NCBI GenBank assembly: GCA_900469345.1
Contig: UBWZ01000003.1
Span: forward strand, 16,575 to 80,574
Length of the DNA: 64,000 nt
Source of the DNA: Hyphomicrobiales bacterium
Lineage (GTDB): Bacteria > Pseudomonadota > Alphaproteobacteria > Rhizobiales > Rhizobiaceae
Direction of reading: 5' to 3'
The translations under genes and the position numbers were made by a program. Shown piece after piece: positions 19,799 to 28,784 of the stretch (position 1 is the first letter of the stretch; every line of letters starts with the position of its first letter). The notes below the pieces were generated by a model. The model was given only the letters and a program-made list of their open reading frames with translations, was not told where the DNA came from and searched no databases.

Positions 19799-19831
19799 AA
19801 CGCCGCGGGTACACAAGCCCGCGGCGTTTTT
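19799..19831 (+). terminator. Rho-independent terminator of msrA
   Basis: An 11-bp GC-rich stem AACGCCGCGGG/CCCGCGGCGTT with an 8-base loop is followed by a T-run. It separates msrA from the nucleoside transporter genes. Confidence 0.9.
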
Positions 19832-19858
19832 GCATCTACGTCAAGCCGATGATCGTTT

Positions 19859-19887
19859 TTGACCAATCGAAAAAAATCTCGTGAAAT
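19859..19887 (+). promoter_or_regulatory. Candidate housekeeping promoter of the nucleoside-uptake operon
   Basis: TTGACC and TGAAAT are separated by 17 bases in an unusually A/T-rich stretch. This is the best sigma-70-like match between the msrA terminator and the binding-protein start at 20009. Confidence 0.4.
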
Positions 19888-20008
19888 TTTCGAACGCGCA
19901 TGCAAGAGTGCCGCCCAGCCAAGCCGCTTTTAAGGGGGCAGGCGGACCGTGGGCGTGCCATTCGAGTGGCCCGCGGGGGGAACGAAACAAGAGAAACAGG
20001 GCTGCACG

Positions 20009-21001
20009 ATGAAGAAAACCCTTTTGAGCCTTCTGGCCATGGCTGCCATGTCGACCACGGCGCTGTCGGCCGATGTGAAGCCGGCGCTCGTCTATGGAAC
20101 TGGCGGCAAGTTCGACAAATCCTTTAACGAGGCCGCCTATACGGGCGCCGAAAAGTTCAAGAAGGAAACCGGGATCGAATTCCGCGACTTCGAACCCACC
20201 AGCGACACGCAGGGCGAGCAGGCGATCCGCAACTTCGCAAGCCGCGGCTACAATCCGGTCGTCGCCGTCTCCTTTGCCTGGACCTCGGCCATGGAAAAGG
20301 TCGCCGCCGAATTTCCTGACACCAAGTTCGCGATCGTCGATGCCTCGGTCGACCTGAAGAACGTCCGCTCGGTGCTCTACAAGGAAGAAGAAGGCTCGTA
20401 TCTCGTCGGCGTGATGGCCGGCATGGCCTCCAAGACCGGCAAGGTCGGCTTCATCGGCGGCATGGACATCCCGCTCATCCGCAAGTTCGGCTGCGGCTAC
20501 GTCCAGGGCGTCAAGGCTGCCAAGCCCGATGCACAGGTTTTCCAGAACATGACCGGCACCACCGGCGCGGCCTGGAACGATCCGGTGCGCGGCGGCGAAC
20601 TCACCAAGAACCAGATCGATCAGGGTGCCGACGTGGTTTACGCGGCAGCCGGCGCGACCGGCCTCGGCGTGCTGCAGACGGCGGCCGACAACAAGAAGCT
20701 GTCGATCGGCGTCGACTCCAACCAGAACTTCCTGCATCCGGGCTCTGTGCTGACCTCCATGGTCAAGCGCGTCGACCTTGCCGTCTACAACGCCTTCATG
20801 GACGTCAAGAACGACAAGTTCACCGCCGGCGTTCAGTCGCTCGGGATCAAGGAAGACGGCGTTGCCGCGGCCGTCGACGACAACAACAAGTCGTTGATCA
20901 CGCCGGAAATTCAGGCTGCCGTGGACAAGGCAAAGGCCGATATCATGTCGGGCAGCGTCAAGGTTCATGACTACATGACGGACAACTCCTGCCCTAAGTG
21001 A
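20009..21001 (+). CDS. BMP-family nucleoside-binding protein of an ABC importer
   Basis: A periplasmic binding protein of 330 residues in the basic membrane protein (BMP/Med, PnrA-like) family, which binds purine nucleosides. The signal peptide spans about residues 1-21 (KKTLLSLLAMAAMSTTALSA). The family pattern is clear: GTGGKFDKSFNEAA near the mature N-terminus, GSYLVGVMAGMAS, GFIGGMDIPLIRKF and GADVVYAAAGATG. No lipobox is seen, so it is soluble rather than a lipoprotein. ATG at 20009 is chosen over an upstream in-frame start because it opens the signal peptide. It heads the operon with two permeases, an ATPase and salvage enzymes. Confidence 0.9.
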   Translation: MKKTLLSLLAMAAMSTTALSADVKPALVYGTGGKFDKSFNEAAYTGAEKFKKETGIEFRDFEPTSDTQGEQAIRNFASRGYNPVVAVSFAWTSAMEKVAAEFPDTKFAIVDASVDLKNVRSVLYKEEEGSYLVGVMAGMASKTGKVGFIGGMDIPLIRKFGCGYVQGVKAAKPDAQVFQNMTGTTGAAWNDPVRGGELTKNQIDQGADVVYAAAGATGLGVLQTAADNKKLSIGVDSNQNFLHPGSVLTSMVKRVDLAVYNAFMDVKNDKFTAGVQSLGIKEDGVAAAVDDNNKSLITPEIQAAVDKAKADIMSGSVKVHDYMTDNSCPK

Positions 21002-21076
21002 GCAGGGAATCTGGAGGGCGCGTGGCCATATAGGCCGTGCGCCCTTAATGTGTGGTAAGGGCGGAAGGGCGAAGCA

Positions 21077-22600
21077 TTGGGCCTCGGATCTGCGATCGAG
21101 CCTGCGATCGAGCTTGTCGGCATCGATAAGAAATTCGGCGCGGTTCATGCGAACAAGAATATCAACCTGACGGTTGCCAAGGGCTCGATCCATGGCATCA
21201 TCGGGGAAAACGGGGCCGGCAAGTCGACCCTGATGTCGATCCTCTATGGCTTCTACCAGGCTGACCAGGGCGAGATTCGCGTCTCGGGTCGCCCGGTCGC
21301 CATCCGGGACAGTCAGGCCGCCATCGCCGCCGGCATCGGCATGGTGCATCAGCATTTCATGCTGGTCGAAAACTTCACCGTGCTCGAAAACGTCATGCTC
21401 GGGGCCGAGGGCGGCCAGCTTCTCGCCAAGGGCACCAGCAGCGTCCGCAAGGAGCTGAAGCGTCTGGAGAGCGACTACGGCATGGAGGTCGATCCCGATG
21501 CGGTGGTCGAGGAACTCCCGGTCGGGACCCAGCAGCGCGTCGAGATCTTGAAGGCGCTCTATCGCGGCGCCGAGATCCTGATCCTCGACGAGCCGACCGG
21601 CGTGCTGACGCCGCCCGAGGCCGATCACCTGTTCAAGGTGTTGCGGGTCCTGCGCGATCAGGGCAAAACCATCATCCTCATCACCCACAAGCTGCGCGAG
21701 ATCATGGCGATCACCGATACAGTCTCGGTCATGCGCCGCGGCGAAATGGTGGCGACCCGCAAGACGGCCGAAACGACCGTCGAGGAGCTGGCGGAGCTCA
21801 TGGTCGGGCGGCGCGTCCTGCTGCGGGTCGAAAAAGGCGATGCGGCTCCCGGCGAAGTGCTGATGTCCGTGCGCCATCTGACGGTCAAGGACAGCCGCGG
21901 CGTCGTCATGGTCGATGATGTCTCCTTCGATGTGCGGGCTGGCGAGATCGTCGGGATTGCGGGCGTCGCGGGCAACGGCCAGTCCGAACTTCTGGAAGCG
22001 ATCGCCGGTATTCGCAAGCCGACCTCCGGTGAGATCTGGATCGACGGCAAGCCGGTCGCGGGTTTCGATCCCCGCCGGCTGCGCGACCTTGGTCTTGCCC
22101 ATATTCCCGAAGATCGCCACCACATGGGTCTCGTGCTCAAGTTCGAGGAAAACGAGAACGCCATCCTCGGCTACCACCGCGACCGGCGCTTCGGGCGCGG
22201 GCCGATGCTCGATCTCGATGCCGTCCGCAAGGAAGCTGAAGAGAAGATTGCCAAATACGATATCCGGCCGCCCAATGCGCGGCTGCGCACCGCCAATTTC
22301 TCCGGCGGCAACCAGCAGAAGATCGTCGTGGCCCGCGAGATCGAACGTGATCCGAAGATGCTGTTGATCGGCCAGCCGACCCGCGGCGTCGATATCGGCG
22401 CCATCGAATTCATCCACAAGCGTATCATCGACATGCGGGACGCCGGCAAGGCCGTTCTCCTGGTTTCGGTCGAGCTGGACGAGGTCCGCTCTCTGTCCGA
22501 CCGGATCCTGGTCATGTTTGCCGGCAAGATGGTCGGCGAAAAGCCCGGCGATGCAAGCGAGCAGACCCTGGGGCTGATGATGGCCGGAATTGCCGCATGA
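21077..22600 (+). CDS. Nucleoside ABC importer ATPase, two cassettes (YufO/NupB-like)
   Basis: 507 residues with two nucleotide-binding domains in the RbsA arrangement. Cassette 1 has Walker A GENGAGKST and Walker B ILILDEPTGVLTP. Its signature region is ELPVGTQQRV rather than LSGGQ, as usual in this BMP-linked group. Cassette 2 has a degenerate Walker A (GVAGNGQSE) but a clean signature FSGGNQQK. No ATG is available; TTG at 21077 with AGGG about 8 bases before is the only start keeping the N-terminus. It energises the two permeases encoded next, which begin 73 bases downstream. Confidence 0.88.
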   Translation: MGLGSAIEPAIELVGIDKKFGAVHANKNINLTVAKGSIHGIIGENGAGKSTLMSILYGFYQADQGEIRVSGRPVAIRDSQAAIAAGIGMVHQHFMLVENFTVLENVMLGAEGGQLLAKGTSSVRKELKRLESDYGMEVDPDAVVEELPVGTQQRVEILKALYRGAEILILDEPTGVLTPPEADHLFKVLRVLRDQGKTIILITHKLREIMAITDTVSVMRRGEMVATRKTAETTVEELAELMVGRRVLLRVEKGDAAPGEVLMSVRHLTVKDSRGVVMVDDVSFDVRAGEIVGIAGVAGNGQSELLEAIAGIRKPTSGEIWIDGKPVAGFDPRRLRDLGLAHIPEDRHHMGLVLKFEENENAILGYHRDRRFGRGPMLDLDAVRKEAEEKIAKYDIRPPNARLRTANFSGGNQQKIVVAREIERDPKMLLIGQPTRGVDIGAIEFIHKRIIDMRDAGKAVLLVSVELDEVRSLSDRILVMFAGKMVGEKPGDASEQTLGLMMAGIAA

Positions 22601-22673
22601 AATGTTATGAAGAAACGGTCAAGATGATCAGCAAGCGCGCGTCAGGCGACGGCTCGAACGGCGAGGGCGTGGC

Positions 22674-23780
22674 ATGAGCACCGCCTCCGTTCAGCTCCCG
22701 GGTTGGATCAACTACGGCGTCATCCCGTTGATCAACCTCGTCCTCGCCTTCTTCTTTTCCGGCCTCGTGGTCTGGGCGATCGGCGAAAATCCGTTCGAGG
22801 CCCTGCAGCTCCTGCTGGTCGGCGCGCTCGGTCGCGGCGAAGGCATCGGTTTCACCCTGTTTTATACGACGAGCTTCATCTTCACCGGCCTCTCGGTCGC
22901 CGTGGCGATCCATGCCGGTCTGTTCAACATCGGTTCGGAAGGCCAGGCCTATCTCGGCGGTCTGGGCGCCGCGCTGGTGGCGCTGTCGCTTGATCGATAC
23001 GTGCCCTGGTATGTGACCATGCCGTTTGCGGTGATCGGTTCGGCCCTGTTCGGCGCGGCCTGCGCTGCCATCCCGGCCTGGCTGCAGGCCAAGCGCGGCA
23101 GCCATATCGTCATCACCACCATCATGTTCAATTTCATCACCTCGTCGCTGATGAACTACCTGCTGGTGCATCTGCTGATCGTGCCCGGCAAGATGGCGCC
23201 GGAAACCCGCACGTTTCTCCCGGGCGGGCAATTGCCCAAGCTGGATTGGCTGATCGCCCTGTTCGGCGGCAAGCTCGGTGCGGCACCCCTCAACTTCTCC
23301 TTCCTGATCGCCCTTGTCATGTGCTTCCTGATCTGGGTCCTGGTCTGGCGCACCAAGCTCGGCTACGAAATGCGCACACTTGGCGTCAGTCCCTCCGTTG
23401 CCGTCTATGCTGGCATTCCCTATGCCCGGATCGTCATGATCGCGATGCTGATCTCGGGTGGTCTCGCCGGCATGATGGCACTGAACCCGGTCATGGGGGC
23501 GTCCGGCCGGCTGCAGATCGAATTCGTCGGCGGCGCCGGCTTCGTCGGCATCGCCGTCTCGCTGATGGGGCGCAATCATCCCGCCGGCATCGTGCTGTCC
23601 GCCTTGCTGTTCGGGATCCTCTACCAAGGCGGCGCCGAACTCTCCTTTGATATGCCGAGCATCACCCGCGACATGATCGTCGTCATCCAGGGTCTGGTCA
23701 TCCTGTTTGCCGGTGCGCTGGAATACATGCTGCGGCCGGCCATCGTCCGGCTCTACCAGCAGGTCGGAGGAGGCAGATAG
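22674..23780 (+). CDS. Nucleoside ABC importer permease 1
   Basis: 368-residue inner-membrane permease of the branched/ribose type (BPD_transp_2) with about nine hydrophobic helices. The landmark HAGLFNIGSEGQAYLGG (residues about 81-97) is the cytosolic loop conserved in BMP-associated YufP permeases. It pairs with the second permease to form the channel. The ATG at 22674 lacks a strong ribosome site, so translation may be coupled to earlier reading. It lies three bases before the next gene, so operon membership is firm. Confidence 0.88.
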   Translation: MSTASVQLPGWINYGVIPLINLVLAFFFSGLVVWAIGENPFEALQLLLVGALGRGEGIGFTLFYTTSFIFTGLSVAVAIHAGLFNIGSEGQAYLGGLGAALVALSLDRYVPWYVTMPFAVIGSALFGAACAAIPAWLQAKRGSHIVITTIMFNFITSSLMNYLLVHLLIVPGKMAPETRTFLPGGQLPKLDWLIALFGGKLGAAPLNFSFLIALVMCFLIWVLVWRTKLGYEMRTLGVSPSVAVYAGIPYARIVMIAMLISGGLAGMMALNPVMGASGRLQIEFVGGAGFVGIAVSLMGRNHPAGIVLSALLFGILYQGGAELSFDMPSITRDMIVVIQGLVILFAGALEYMLRPAIVRLYQQVGGGR

Positions 23781-23783
23781 GTC

Positions 23784-24755
23784 ATGGACTATTTCGATAT
23801 CCTCATCAGCATCCTCGGTTCGGCCATCCGGCTCTCCATCCCGCTGCTGTTCACCGCGCTGGCGGGGCTCTTTTCCGAACGTGCCGGCATTTTCGACATC
23901 GGGCTGGAAGGCAAGATGCTCGCCTCGGCCTTTGCGGCCGCCTGCGTTGCCCATCTGACCGCCGATCCATGGCTCGGCCTGCTCGCCGGCATCCTCGTCT
24001 CGATCGCCGTCTCCCTCATTCACGGCTTTGCCTCGATCACCAATCGCGGCAACCAGATCGTTTCGGGCGTGGCGCTCAACTTCGTCGCCGCGGGGTTGAC
24101 GGTGGTGCTCGGCCAGGCCTGGTTCGGCCAGGGCGGACGCACGCCTCAGGTGCCGACCGAGGGACGGTTCTCGTCCATCATCCTGCCCGGCGCAGATGCC
24201 GTGCGGGGCGTGCCGTTCATCGGTCCGCTCTACGCCAATGTCATCTCCGGCAACAACATCCTCACCTACATCGCATTTCTGATGGTACCCCTGTCCTGGT
24301 GGGTTCTCTATCGCACCCGCTTCGGCCTGCGCCTGCGCGCCGTCGGTGAAAATCCCGGCGCCGTCGACACCGCCGGCATCTCGGTCACCTGGCTGCGCTA
24401 CCGGGCGCTGATCGTCACCGGCTTCCTGGCGGGTTTTGCCGGCACCTATCTTTCGATCGCCCAGTCGGCTGCCTTCATCAGCAACATGTCAGCCGGCAAG
24501 GGCTACATCGCGCTCGCAGCACTGATCTTTGCCAAGTGGAAGCCCGTGCCGGTCATGTTCGCCTGCCTGCTGTTCGGGTTCCTCGATGCTTTCGCCAATT
24601 TCATGCAGGGCAAGTCCGTGCCGCTGATCGGCGAGGTGCCGGTGCAGATCTTCCAGGCGCTGCCCTATATCCTCACCTGCATTCTGCTGGCGGGCTTCAT
24701 CGGCATCGCGCGGCCGCCGAAGGCCGGCGGCGTCCCCTACACCAAGGAGCGGTAA
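23784..24755 (+). CDS. Nucleoside ABC importer permease 2
   Basis: 323-residue permease of the same family (YufQ-like), with SERAGIFDIGLEGKMLAS at about residues 31-48 corresponding to the loop in permease 1, and about nine helices. GGAGGAGG lies just before the ATG at 23784. It is followed three bases later by cdd, so uptake and the first catabolic enzyme are cotranscribed. That context is the main ground for assigning nucleosides, not sugars, as cargo. Confidence 0.88.
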   Translation: MDYFDILISILGSAIRLSIPLLFTALAGLFSERAGIFDIGLEGKMLASAFAAACVAHLTADPWLGLLAGILVSIAVSLIHGFASITNRGNQIVSGVALNFVAAGLTVVLGQAWFGQGGRTPQVPTEGRFSSIILPGADAVRGVPFIGPLYANVISGNNILTYIAFLMVPLSWWVLYRTRFGLRLRAVGENPGAVDTAGISVTWLRYRALIVTGFLAGFAGTYLSIAQSAAFISNMSAGKGYIALAALIFAKWKPVPVMFACLLFGFLDAFANFMQGKSVPLIGEVPVQIFQALPYILTCILLAGFIGIARPPKAGGVPYTKER

Positions 24756-24758
24756 TTC

Positions 24759-25166
24759 ATGTCGGACGAAACCTCGCCCCGGGAGCTTTTCGAATCGGCC
24801 CGCAAGGCCATGGCGAGGGCGCATGCGCCCTATTCGAAATTCCCGGTCGGCGTCGCTTTGCGGGCAGACGACGGCAACGTCTATCTTGGTGCCAATGTCG
24901 AGAACCTGTCTTTCCCCCAGGGCTGGTGCGCCGAACCGACGGCGATCGGCGCCATGGTCATGGGTGGCGGCCGGAAAATCGTCGAGCTCGCCGTGATTGC
25001 CGAAAAGCTGGCGCTCTGCTCGCCCTGCGGCGGCTGCCGGCAGAAGATCGCCGAATTCGCCTCGGCGGACACCCGCGTCTATCTGTGCGACGACGCCGGC
25101 GTGCAGAAGACGGTCACCATGGCCGAGCTTCTGCCCTACGCCTTCGATACGGACGTGATCGGATGA
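24759..25166 (+). CDS. cdd: Cytidine deaminase
   Basis: Deaminates cytidine and deoxycytidine to uridine and deoxyuridine in the cytosol. The protein has 135 residues, the small tetrameric form. The zinc and proton-shuttle motifs are CAEPTA (about residues 49-54) and PCGGCRQ (about 88-94); the usual CAER and PCGAC are each altered by one residue, but all ligands and the Glu are kept. AYSKF-like substrate loop reads APYSKFPVG. AAGGAG precedes the ATG. Its stop overlaps the next gene by four bases. Confidence 0.92.
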   Translation: MSDETSPRELFESARKAMARAHAPYSKFPVGVALRADDGNVYLGANVENLSFPQGWCAEPTAIGAMVMGGGRKIVELAVIAEKLALCSPCGGCRQKIAEFASADTRVYLCDDAGVQKTVTMAELLPYAFDTDVIG

Positions 25167-25951
25167 GACGCATAATCGACCTGCTCGTCGAACGGCTGAA
25201 TGGGCTGGTTCCCCGCCATGCGGTGGTTCTGGGCTCCGGGCTCGGCACGCTGGTCGACCATGTAACGGACCAGGTCCGCATCCCCTATGCCGAACTTGAG
25301 GGTTTCCCTGTAAGCGGCGTGACCGGTCATGCTGCGGAACTGGTGGCGGGTTATCTTGGGCGCGAGCCGGTCATCATGCTATCTGGCCGCTCGCACTACT
25401 ACGAAAAGGGCGATTCCCGGGCCATGCGCCTGCCGCTCCAGGTGCTGATGGGACTCGGCGTCCAGTCGCTCATCCTCACCAACTCGGCCGGCTCCGTGCG
25501 CGAAGACATGCCCCCCGGCTCGGTCATGCAGATCACCGACCATATCAACTATTCCGGCATGAACCCGCTGATCGGCGAGGAAGGCGATCGGCGCTTCGTC
25601 GGCATGACGACGGCCTACGATCCGGAATTGGCGCTGGCCATGCGCAACGCCGCGATCCGCAGCGGCATCCCTCTGTTTGCCGGCGTCTACATGTGGTTCT
25701 CGGGCCCGAGCTTCGAAACCCCGGCGGAAATTCGCATGGCGCGGATCCTCGGCGCCGATGCGGTCGGCATGTCGACCGTACCGGAGGTCATCCTGGCCCG
25801 CTATTTCGGCCTCAAGGTTGCGGCGGCTTCGGTGGTCACCAATTACGCGGCCGGCATGACCGGCGCCGAATTGAGCCACGAAGAGACCAAGGATGTGGCA
25901 CCGCTCGGCGGCGCGCGTCTCGCCACCATCCTCAGGGAAATGCTCGCCTAA
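25163..25951 (+). CDS. punA: Purine-nucleoside phosphorylase (trimeric PunA/XapA type)
   Basis: Phosphorolyses purine nucleosides to base and (deoxy)ribose 1-phosphate. The protein has 262 residues. Motifs of the trimeric family are present: GSGLG near residue 24, SGRSHYYE (phosphate-binding His), LTNSAGSV, YMWFSGPSFETPAEIR and the GMSTVPEV segment with the Glu/Asn specificity region (VVTNYAAGMT). ATG at 25163 overlaps the cdd stop, so translation is coupled. Products go to deoB (ribose-1-P) and deoC. Choice between the symbols punA, xapA and deoD rests on annotation habit. Confidence 0.9.
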   Translation: MRRIIDLLVERLNGLVPRHAVVLGSGLGTLVDHVTDQVRIPYAELEGFPVSGVTGHAAELVAGYLGREPVIMLSGRSHYYEKGDSRAMRLPLQVLMGLGVQSLILTNSAGSVREDMPPGSVMQITDHINYSGMNPLIGEEGDRRFVGMTTAYDPELALAMRNAAIRSGIPLFAGVYMWFSGPSFETPAEIRMARILGADAVGMSTVPEVILARYFGLKVAAASVVTNYAAGMTGAELSHEETKDVAPLGGARLATILREMLA

Positions 25952-26007
25952 CCGGTGGCCGGTCGCGCCCGCGCCTGCTATCAGGGGACGGGTCGGCTCA
26001 AGGCGGC

Positions 26008-26035
26008 TTGCATCTAATCGGTTGAACGATAAATA
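26008..26035 (+). promoter_or_regulatory. Candidate internal promoter before deoC
   Basis: TTGCAT and TAAATA are separated by 16 bases, 33 bases before the deoC start. The 116-base gap here is the largest inside the salvage operon, so a secondary promoter is plausible. Confidence 0.3.
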
Positions 26036-26067
26036 TGGCGCCTGTCTGAAGCAAAGCGGAGGCGACC

Positions 26068-26838
26068 ATGGAACTTCAAAGCCCGCGCGAGGCGGCGGCT
26101 TTCGCCCTGTCTCTCCTCGATCTTACCAATCTGCGCGATGACTGCGACGAGGCAGCGATCGACAAGCTTTGCCTGCGCGCCCAGACCTCCCATGGCAATG
26201 CGGCGGCCATCTGCATCTGGCCGCGCTTCGTGGCGCAGGCTCGGCAGATCCTCGGTGCCGGACATCCCGTGAGGATCGCGACCGTGGTCAATTTCCCGTC
26301 CGGCGCGCTGTCGGTCGGGGAGGTGCTGCATGAGACGCGGCGCGCCGTGGAGGACGGAGCCGACGAGATCGATCTCGTCATTCCCTATCGGGCGCTGATC
26401 GCCGGCGATGAAGCCGCCGTGACGACGATGGTGGAGTCGGTCCGCAAGGCCTGCCCGCAATCCTGCCTGAAGACGATCCTCGAGACGGGCGAGTTGAAGG
26501 ACAGCGCTTTGATCCGCAAGGCGTCGCGTCTGGCCATCGATGCGGGGGCTGACTTCATCAAGACGTCGACCGGCAAGGTCACGGTCAACGCGACGCTCGA
26601 GGCGGCCGACATCATGCTTCAGGCCATTCGCGATTCAAAGCGCAGTGTCGGCTTCAAGCCGGCCGGCGGCATCGCCACGGTCGGCGACGCGGAGCTTTAT
26701 CTGCGGTTGGCCGAAACCGTCATGGGACCCAACTGGATCATGCCCTCCACCTTCCGGTTCGGGGCCTCAAGCCTGCTCGACGACATTCTGGCGGTGCTGA
26801 GCGGCAACCCGTCCGTGCGCGCTTCGGCCGGCTATTGA
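26068..26838 (+). CDS. deoC: Deoxyribose-phosphate aldolase
   Basis: Splits 2-deoxyribose 5-phosphate into glyceraldehyde 3-phosphate and acetaldehyde, the exit of deoxynucleoside catabolism into glycolysis. The protein has 256 residues, the longer DeoC class. The Schiff-base Lys lies in DFIKTSTGK, the second Lys in GFKPAGGI, and the catalytic Asp in EIDLVIPY. GCGGAGGCG precedes the ATG at 26068. deoA starts four bases after its stop. Confidence 0.94.
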   Translation: MELQSPREAAAFALSLLDLTNLRDDCDEAAIDKLCLRAQTSHGNAAAICIWPRFVAQARQILGAGHPVRIATVVNFPSGALSVGEVLHETRRAVEDGADEIDLVIPYRALIAGDEAAVTTMVESVRKACPQSCLKTILETGELKDSALIRKASRLAIDAGADFIKTSTGKVTVNATLEAADIMLQAIRDSKRSVGFKPAGGIATVGDAELYLRLAETVMGPNWIMPSTFRFGASSLLDDILAVLSGNPSVRASAGY

Positions 26839-26842
26839 AGCC

Positions 26843-28153
26843 ATGATCCCGCAGGAGATCATACGCCGAAAGCGGGATGGTGCGGCACTGTCCGGCAAGG
26901 AGATCGCCGGCTTCATCGAGGGGCTGACAAGCGATCGCGTGTCGGACGCCCAAGCCGCGGCATTCGCCATGGCTGTGTTCTTTCAGGGCATGTCCCGAAA
27001 CGAGACGATCGACCTGACGATTGCCATGCGCGATTCCGGTACAGTCCTCGACTGGTCGGGTCTATCCGTTCCCGTAGTCGACAAGCATTCGACGGGTGGG
27101 GTCGGCGACAATGTATCGCTGATGCTTGCGCCGATACTGGCGGCCTGCGGCCTCGCCGTGCCGATGATCTCCGGCCGTGGCCTCGGGCACACCGGTGGTA
27201 CTCTCGATAAGCTTCAGTCTATTCCAGGGTATGAGATCGCGCCTCAGGCGGAGCAGTTTCGCCGTGTCGTCGCCGATGCTGGCTGTGCCATTGTGGGGCA
27301 GACGGCCGACCTCGCGCCGGCTGACCGGCGGCTCTATGCGGTCCGCGATGTCACCGCCACGGTGGAATCGGTGCCGCTGATCACAGCCTCCATCCTCTCC
27401 AAGAAGCTGGCAGCCGGGCTCCAGACCCTTGTTCTCGATGTCAAGCTCGGCAACGGCGCCTTCATGCAGAGTGCGGAAGAGGCCCGCACCCTTGCGCAGT
27501 CGCTGGTCGAGGTCGCCAATGGCGCTGGCCTGAAGACCACGGCACTGATCACCGACATGAACCAGCCGCTGGCGGATGCCGCCGGCAATGCGCTCGAGAT
27601 CGTAAATTGCGTCGATTTTCTTGCCGGGAGGAAAAAGGGCACCCGGCTGGAAGCCGTGGTCCTGGCTCTTGCAGCCGAACTTCTGGTGCAGGCCGGCGCG
27701 TCGACGGATCTGGCGCGGGCGCATGCCATGGCAGCGGACACGATCGCCTCCGGCCATGCCATGGAGCGGTTCGGGCGCATGGTGCATGGTCTGGGCGGCC
27801 CGGCCGACGTCTGCGAGCGGCCGGCCGATTATCTGCAGCGCGCCCCGGTTCAACTCACGGTGGTGGCACCGCGCGATGGCTACCTTGCCGCCTGCGAGAC
27901 CCGGCAGCTCGGCATGCTCGTGGTGTCTCTCGGAGGCGGTCGGCGGCAGGCGCAGGATCCGATCGATCACCGCGTCGGTGTTGCAGATCTCGTCCCGCTC
28001 GGCGAAAAGCTTGGCCGTGGACAGCCCATCGCCACCGTGCACGCGGCAGACGAGGCGGCAGCACGACAGGCGCAGGCCGAGTTGCTGCGGATCTATGCGA
28101 TCGCCGACGAAGCGCCGCAAGCCTCGCCCGTTGTCAGCGAGAGAATTGCCTGA
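26843..28153 (+). CDS. deoA: Thymidine phosphorylase
   Basis: Converts thymidine and deoxyuridine plus phosphate to the base and deoxyribose 1-phosphate. The protein has 436 residues with the family signature SGRGLGHTGGTLDKLQSIPG (residues about 110-129), the phosphate site KHSTGGVGD, and VLDVKLGNGAFM. Length is normal. It is the last gene of the plus-strand salvage operon and its TGA abuts the stop codon of the opposing protease gene with no base between. Confidence 0.95.
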   Translation: MIPQEIIRRKRDGAALSGKEIAGFIEGLTSDRVSDAQAAAFAMAVFFQGMSRNETIDLTIAMRDSGTVLDWSGLSVPVVDKHSTGGVGDNVSLMLAPILAACGLAVPMISGRGLGHTGGTLDKLQSIPGYEIAPQAEQFRRVVADAGCAIVGQTADLAPADRRLYAVRDVTATVESVPLITASILSKKLAAGLQTLVLDVKLGNGAFMQSAEEARTLAQSLVEVANGAGLKTTALITDMNQPLADAAGNALEIVNCVDFLAGRKKGTRLEAVVLALAAELLVQAGASTDLARAHAMAADTIASGHAMERFGRMVHGLGGPADVCERPADYLQRAPVQLTVVAPRDGYLAACETRQLGMLVVSLGGGRRQAQDPIDHRVGVADLVPLGEKLGRGQPIATVHAADEAAARQAQAELLRIYAIADEAPQASPVVSERIA

Positions 28154-28672
28154 TCACTGGTTGAGCGTCAGGCTGCCATCCTGCGCCTGATAGGATTTCA
28201 GCTTCTTGAGGAAGCTCATTCCGACCAGCGTTTCCGACAGCGCCTTGTCGCGCAACACCATGGCATCAACGTCACGCACCCGCACGCTGCCGATCTCGAC
28301 CCGGTCCAGAACCACATGGGCGCCATCGGTCGCGCCGTTGGCGGTGGAGATCTTGTAGCGGAAGTCGAGGCCGTTGCCGGAAAAGCCAAGTCTCCTCGCC
28401 GTGCTCTCGTTGATGGCGATCAGCGACGCGCCGGTATCGACCACGCCGTCCACCGGTTTGCCGTTGATCCGGAACGTGCCGTTGAAGTGGCCGCGGCTGT
28501 CCGCCTGCAGCCGGACACGCCCGCTGCCGGTCGAAGCCTGCTGCGGCTTCGGGCTGGCGGGCTCGGCGATGGCCGCGATCGGTGCCGGCGCATCCTTGGA
28601 GGGTATGAGCCTCGGGACCTGGGTCGCCAGGAGGGCGATCACGGCCGCAAGGATGACGGTGCGCAGGAGCAT
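28154..28672 (-). CDS. Membrane-anchored retropepsin-like aspartic protease (TIGR02281 type)
   Basis: 172 residues. An N-terminal anchor or signal helix (residues 5-20) is followed by a Pro/Ala linker and one retropepsin-like domain with the active-site motif VDTGAS (residues about 81-86). The C-terminal part has ETLVGMSFLKKL, the conserved flap-side end of the TIGR02281 family. Active form is probably a dimer on the periplasmic face; natural substrates are unknown. It lies between the two salvage runs with no functional link I can see. The start ATG at 28672 has only a weak site. Confidence 0.82.
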   Translation of the reverse strand: MLLRTVILAAVIALLATQVPRLIPSKDAPAPIAAIAEPASPKPQQASTGSGRVRLQADSRGHFNGTFRINGKPVDGVVDTGASLIAINESTARRLGFSGNGLDFRYKISTANGATDGAHVVLDRVEIGSVRVRDVDAMVLRDKALSETLVGMSFLKKLKSYQAQDGSLTLNQ

Positions 28673-28725
28673 CAGGGGTTTCTCGCGTGACGACTTAGCT
28701 CTAGCGCAATCCCGTAACGAAAGCG

Positions 28726-28750
28726 GCCCGTCCTGCGCGAACGGGCCGTC
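28726..28750 (-). terminator. Terminator of upp
   Basis: On the minus strand CGGCCCGT pairs with ACGGGCCG across a 9-base loop, followed by CTTTCGTT. It lies 35 bases beyond the upp stop. Confidence 0.55.
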
Positions 28751-28784
28751 CTAAATGAAAGCTTGGTAAGCGATCCTTGAAGAT

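Noticed and set aside
19841..22417. 858-codon antisense open frame across the nucleoside-binding and ATPase genes
   Set aside because: High GC keeps the complementary frame open. The opposite strand encodes clear transporter domains, and the antisense product shows no domain.
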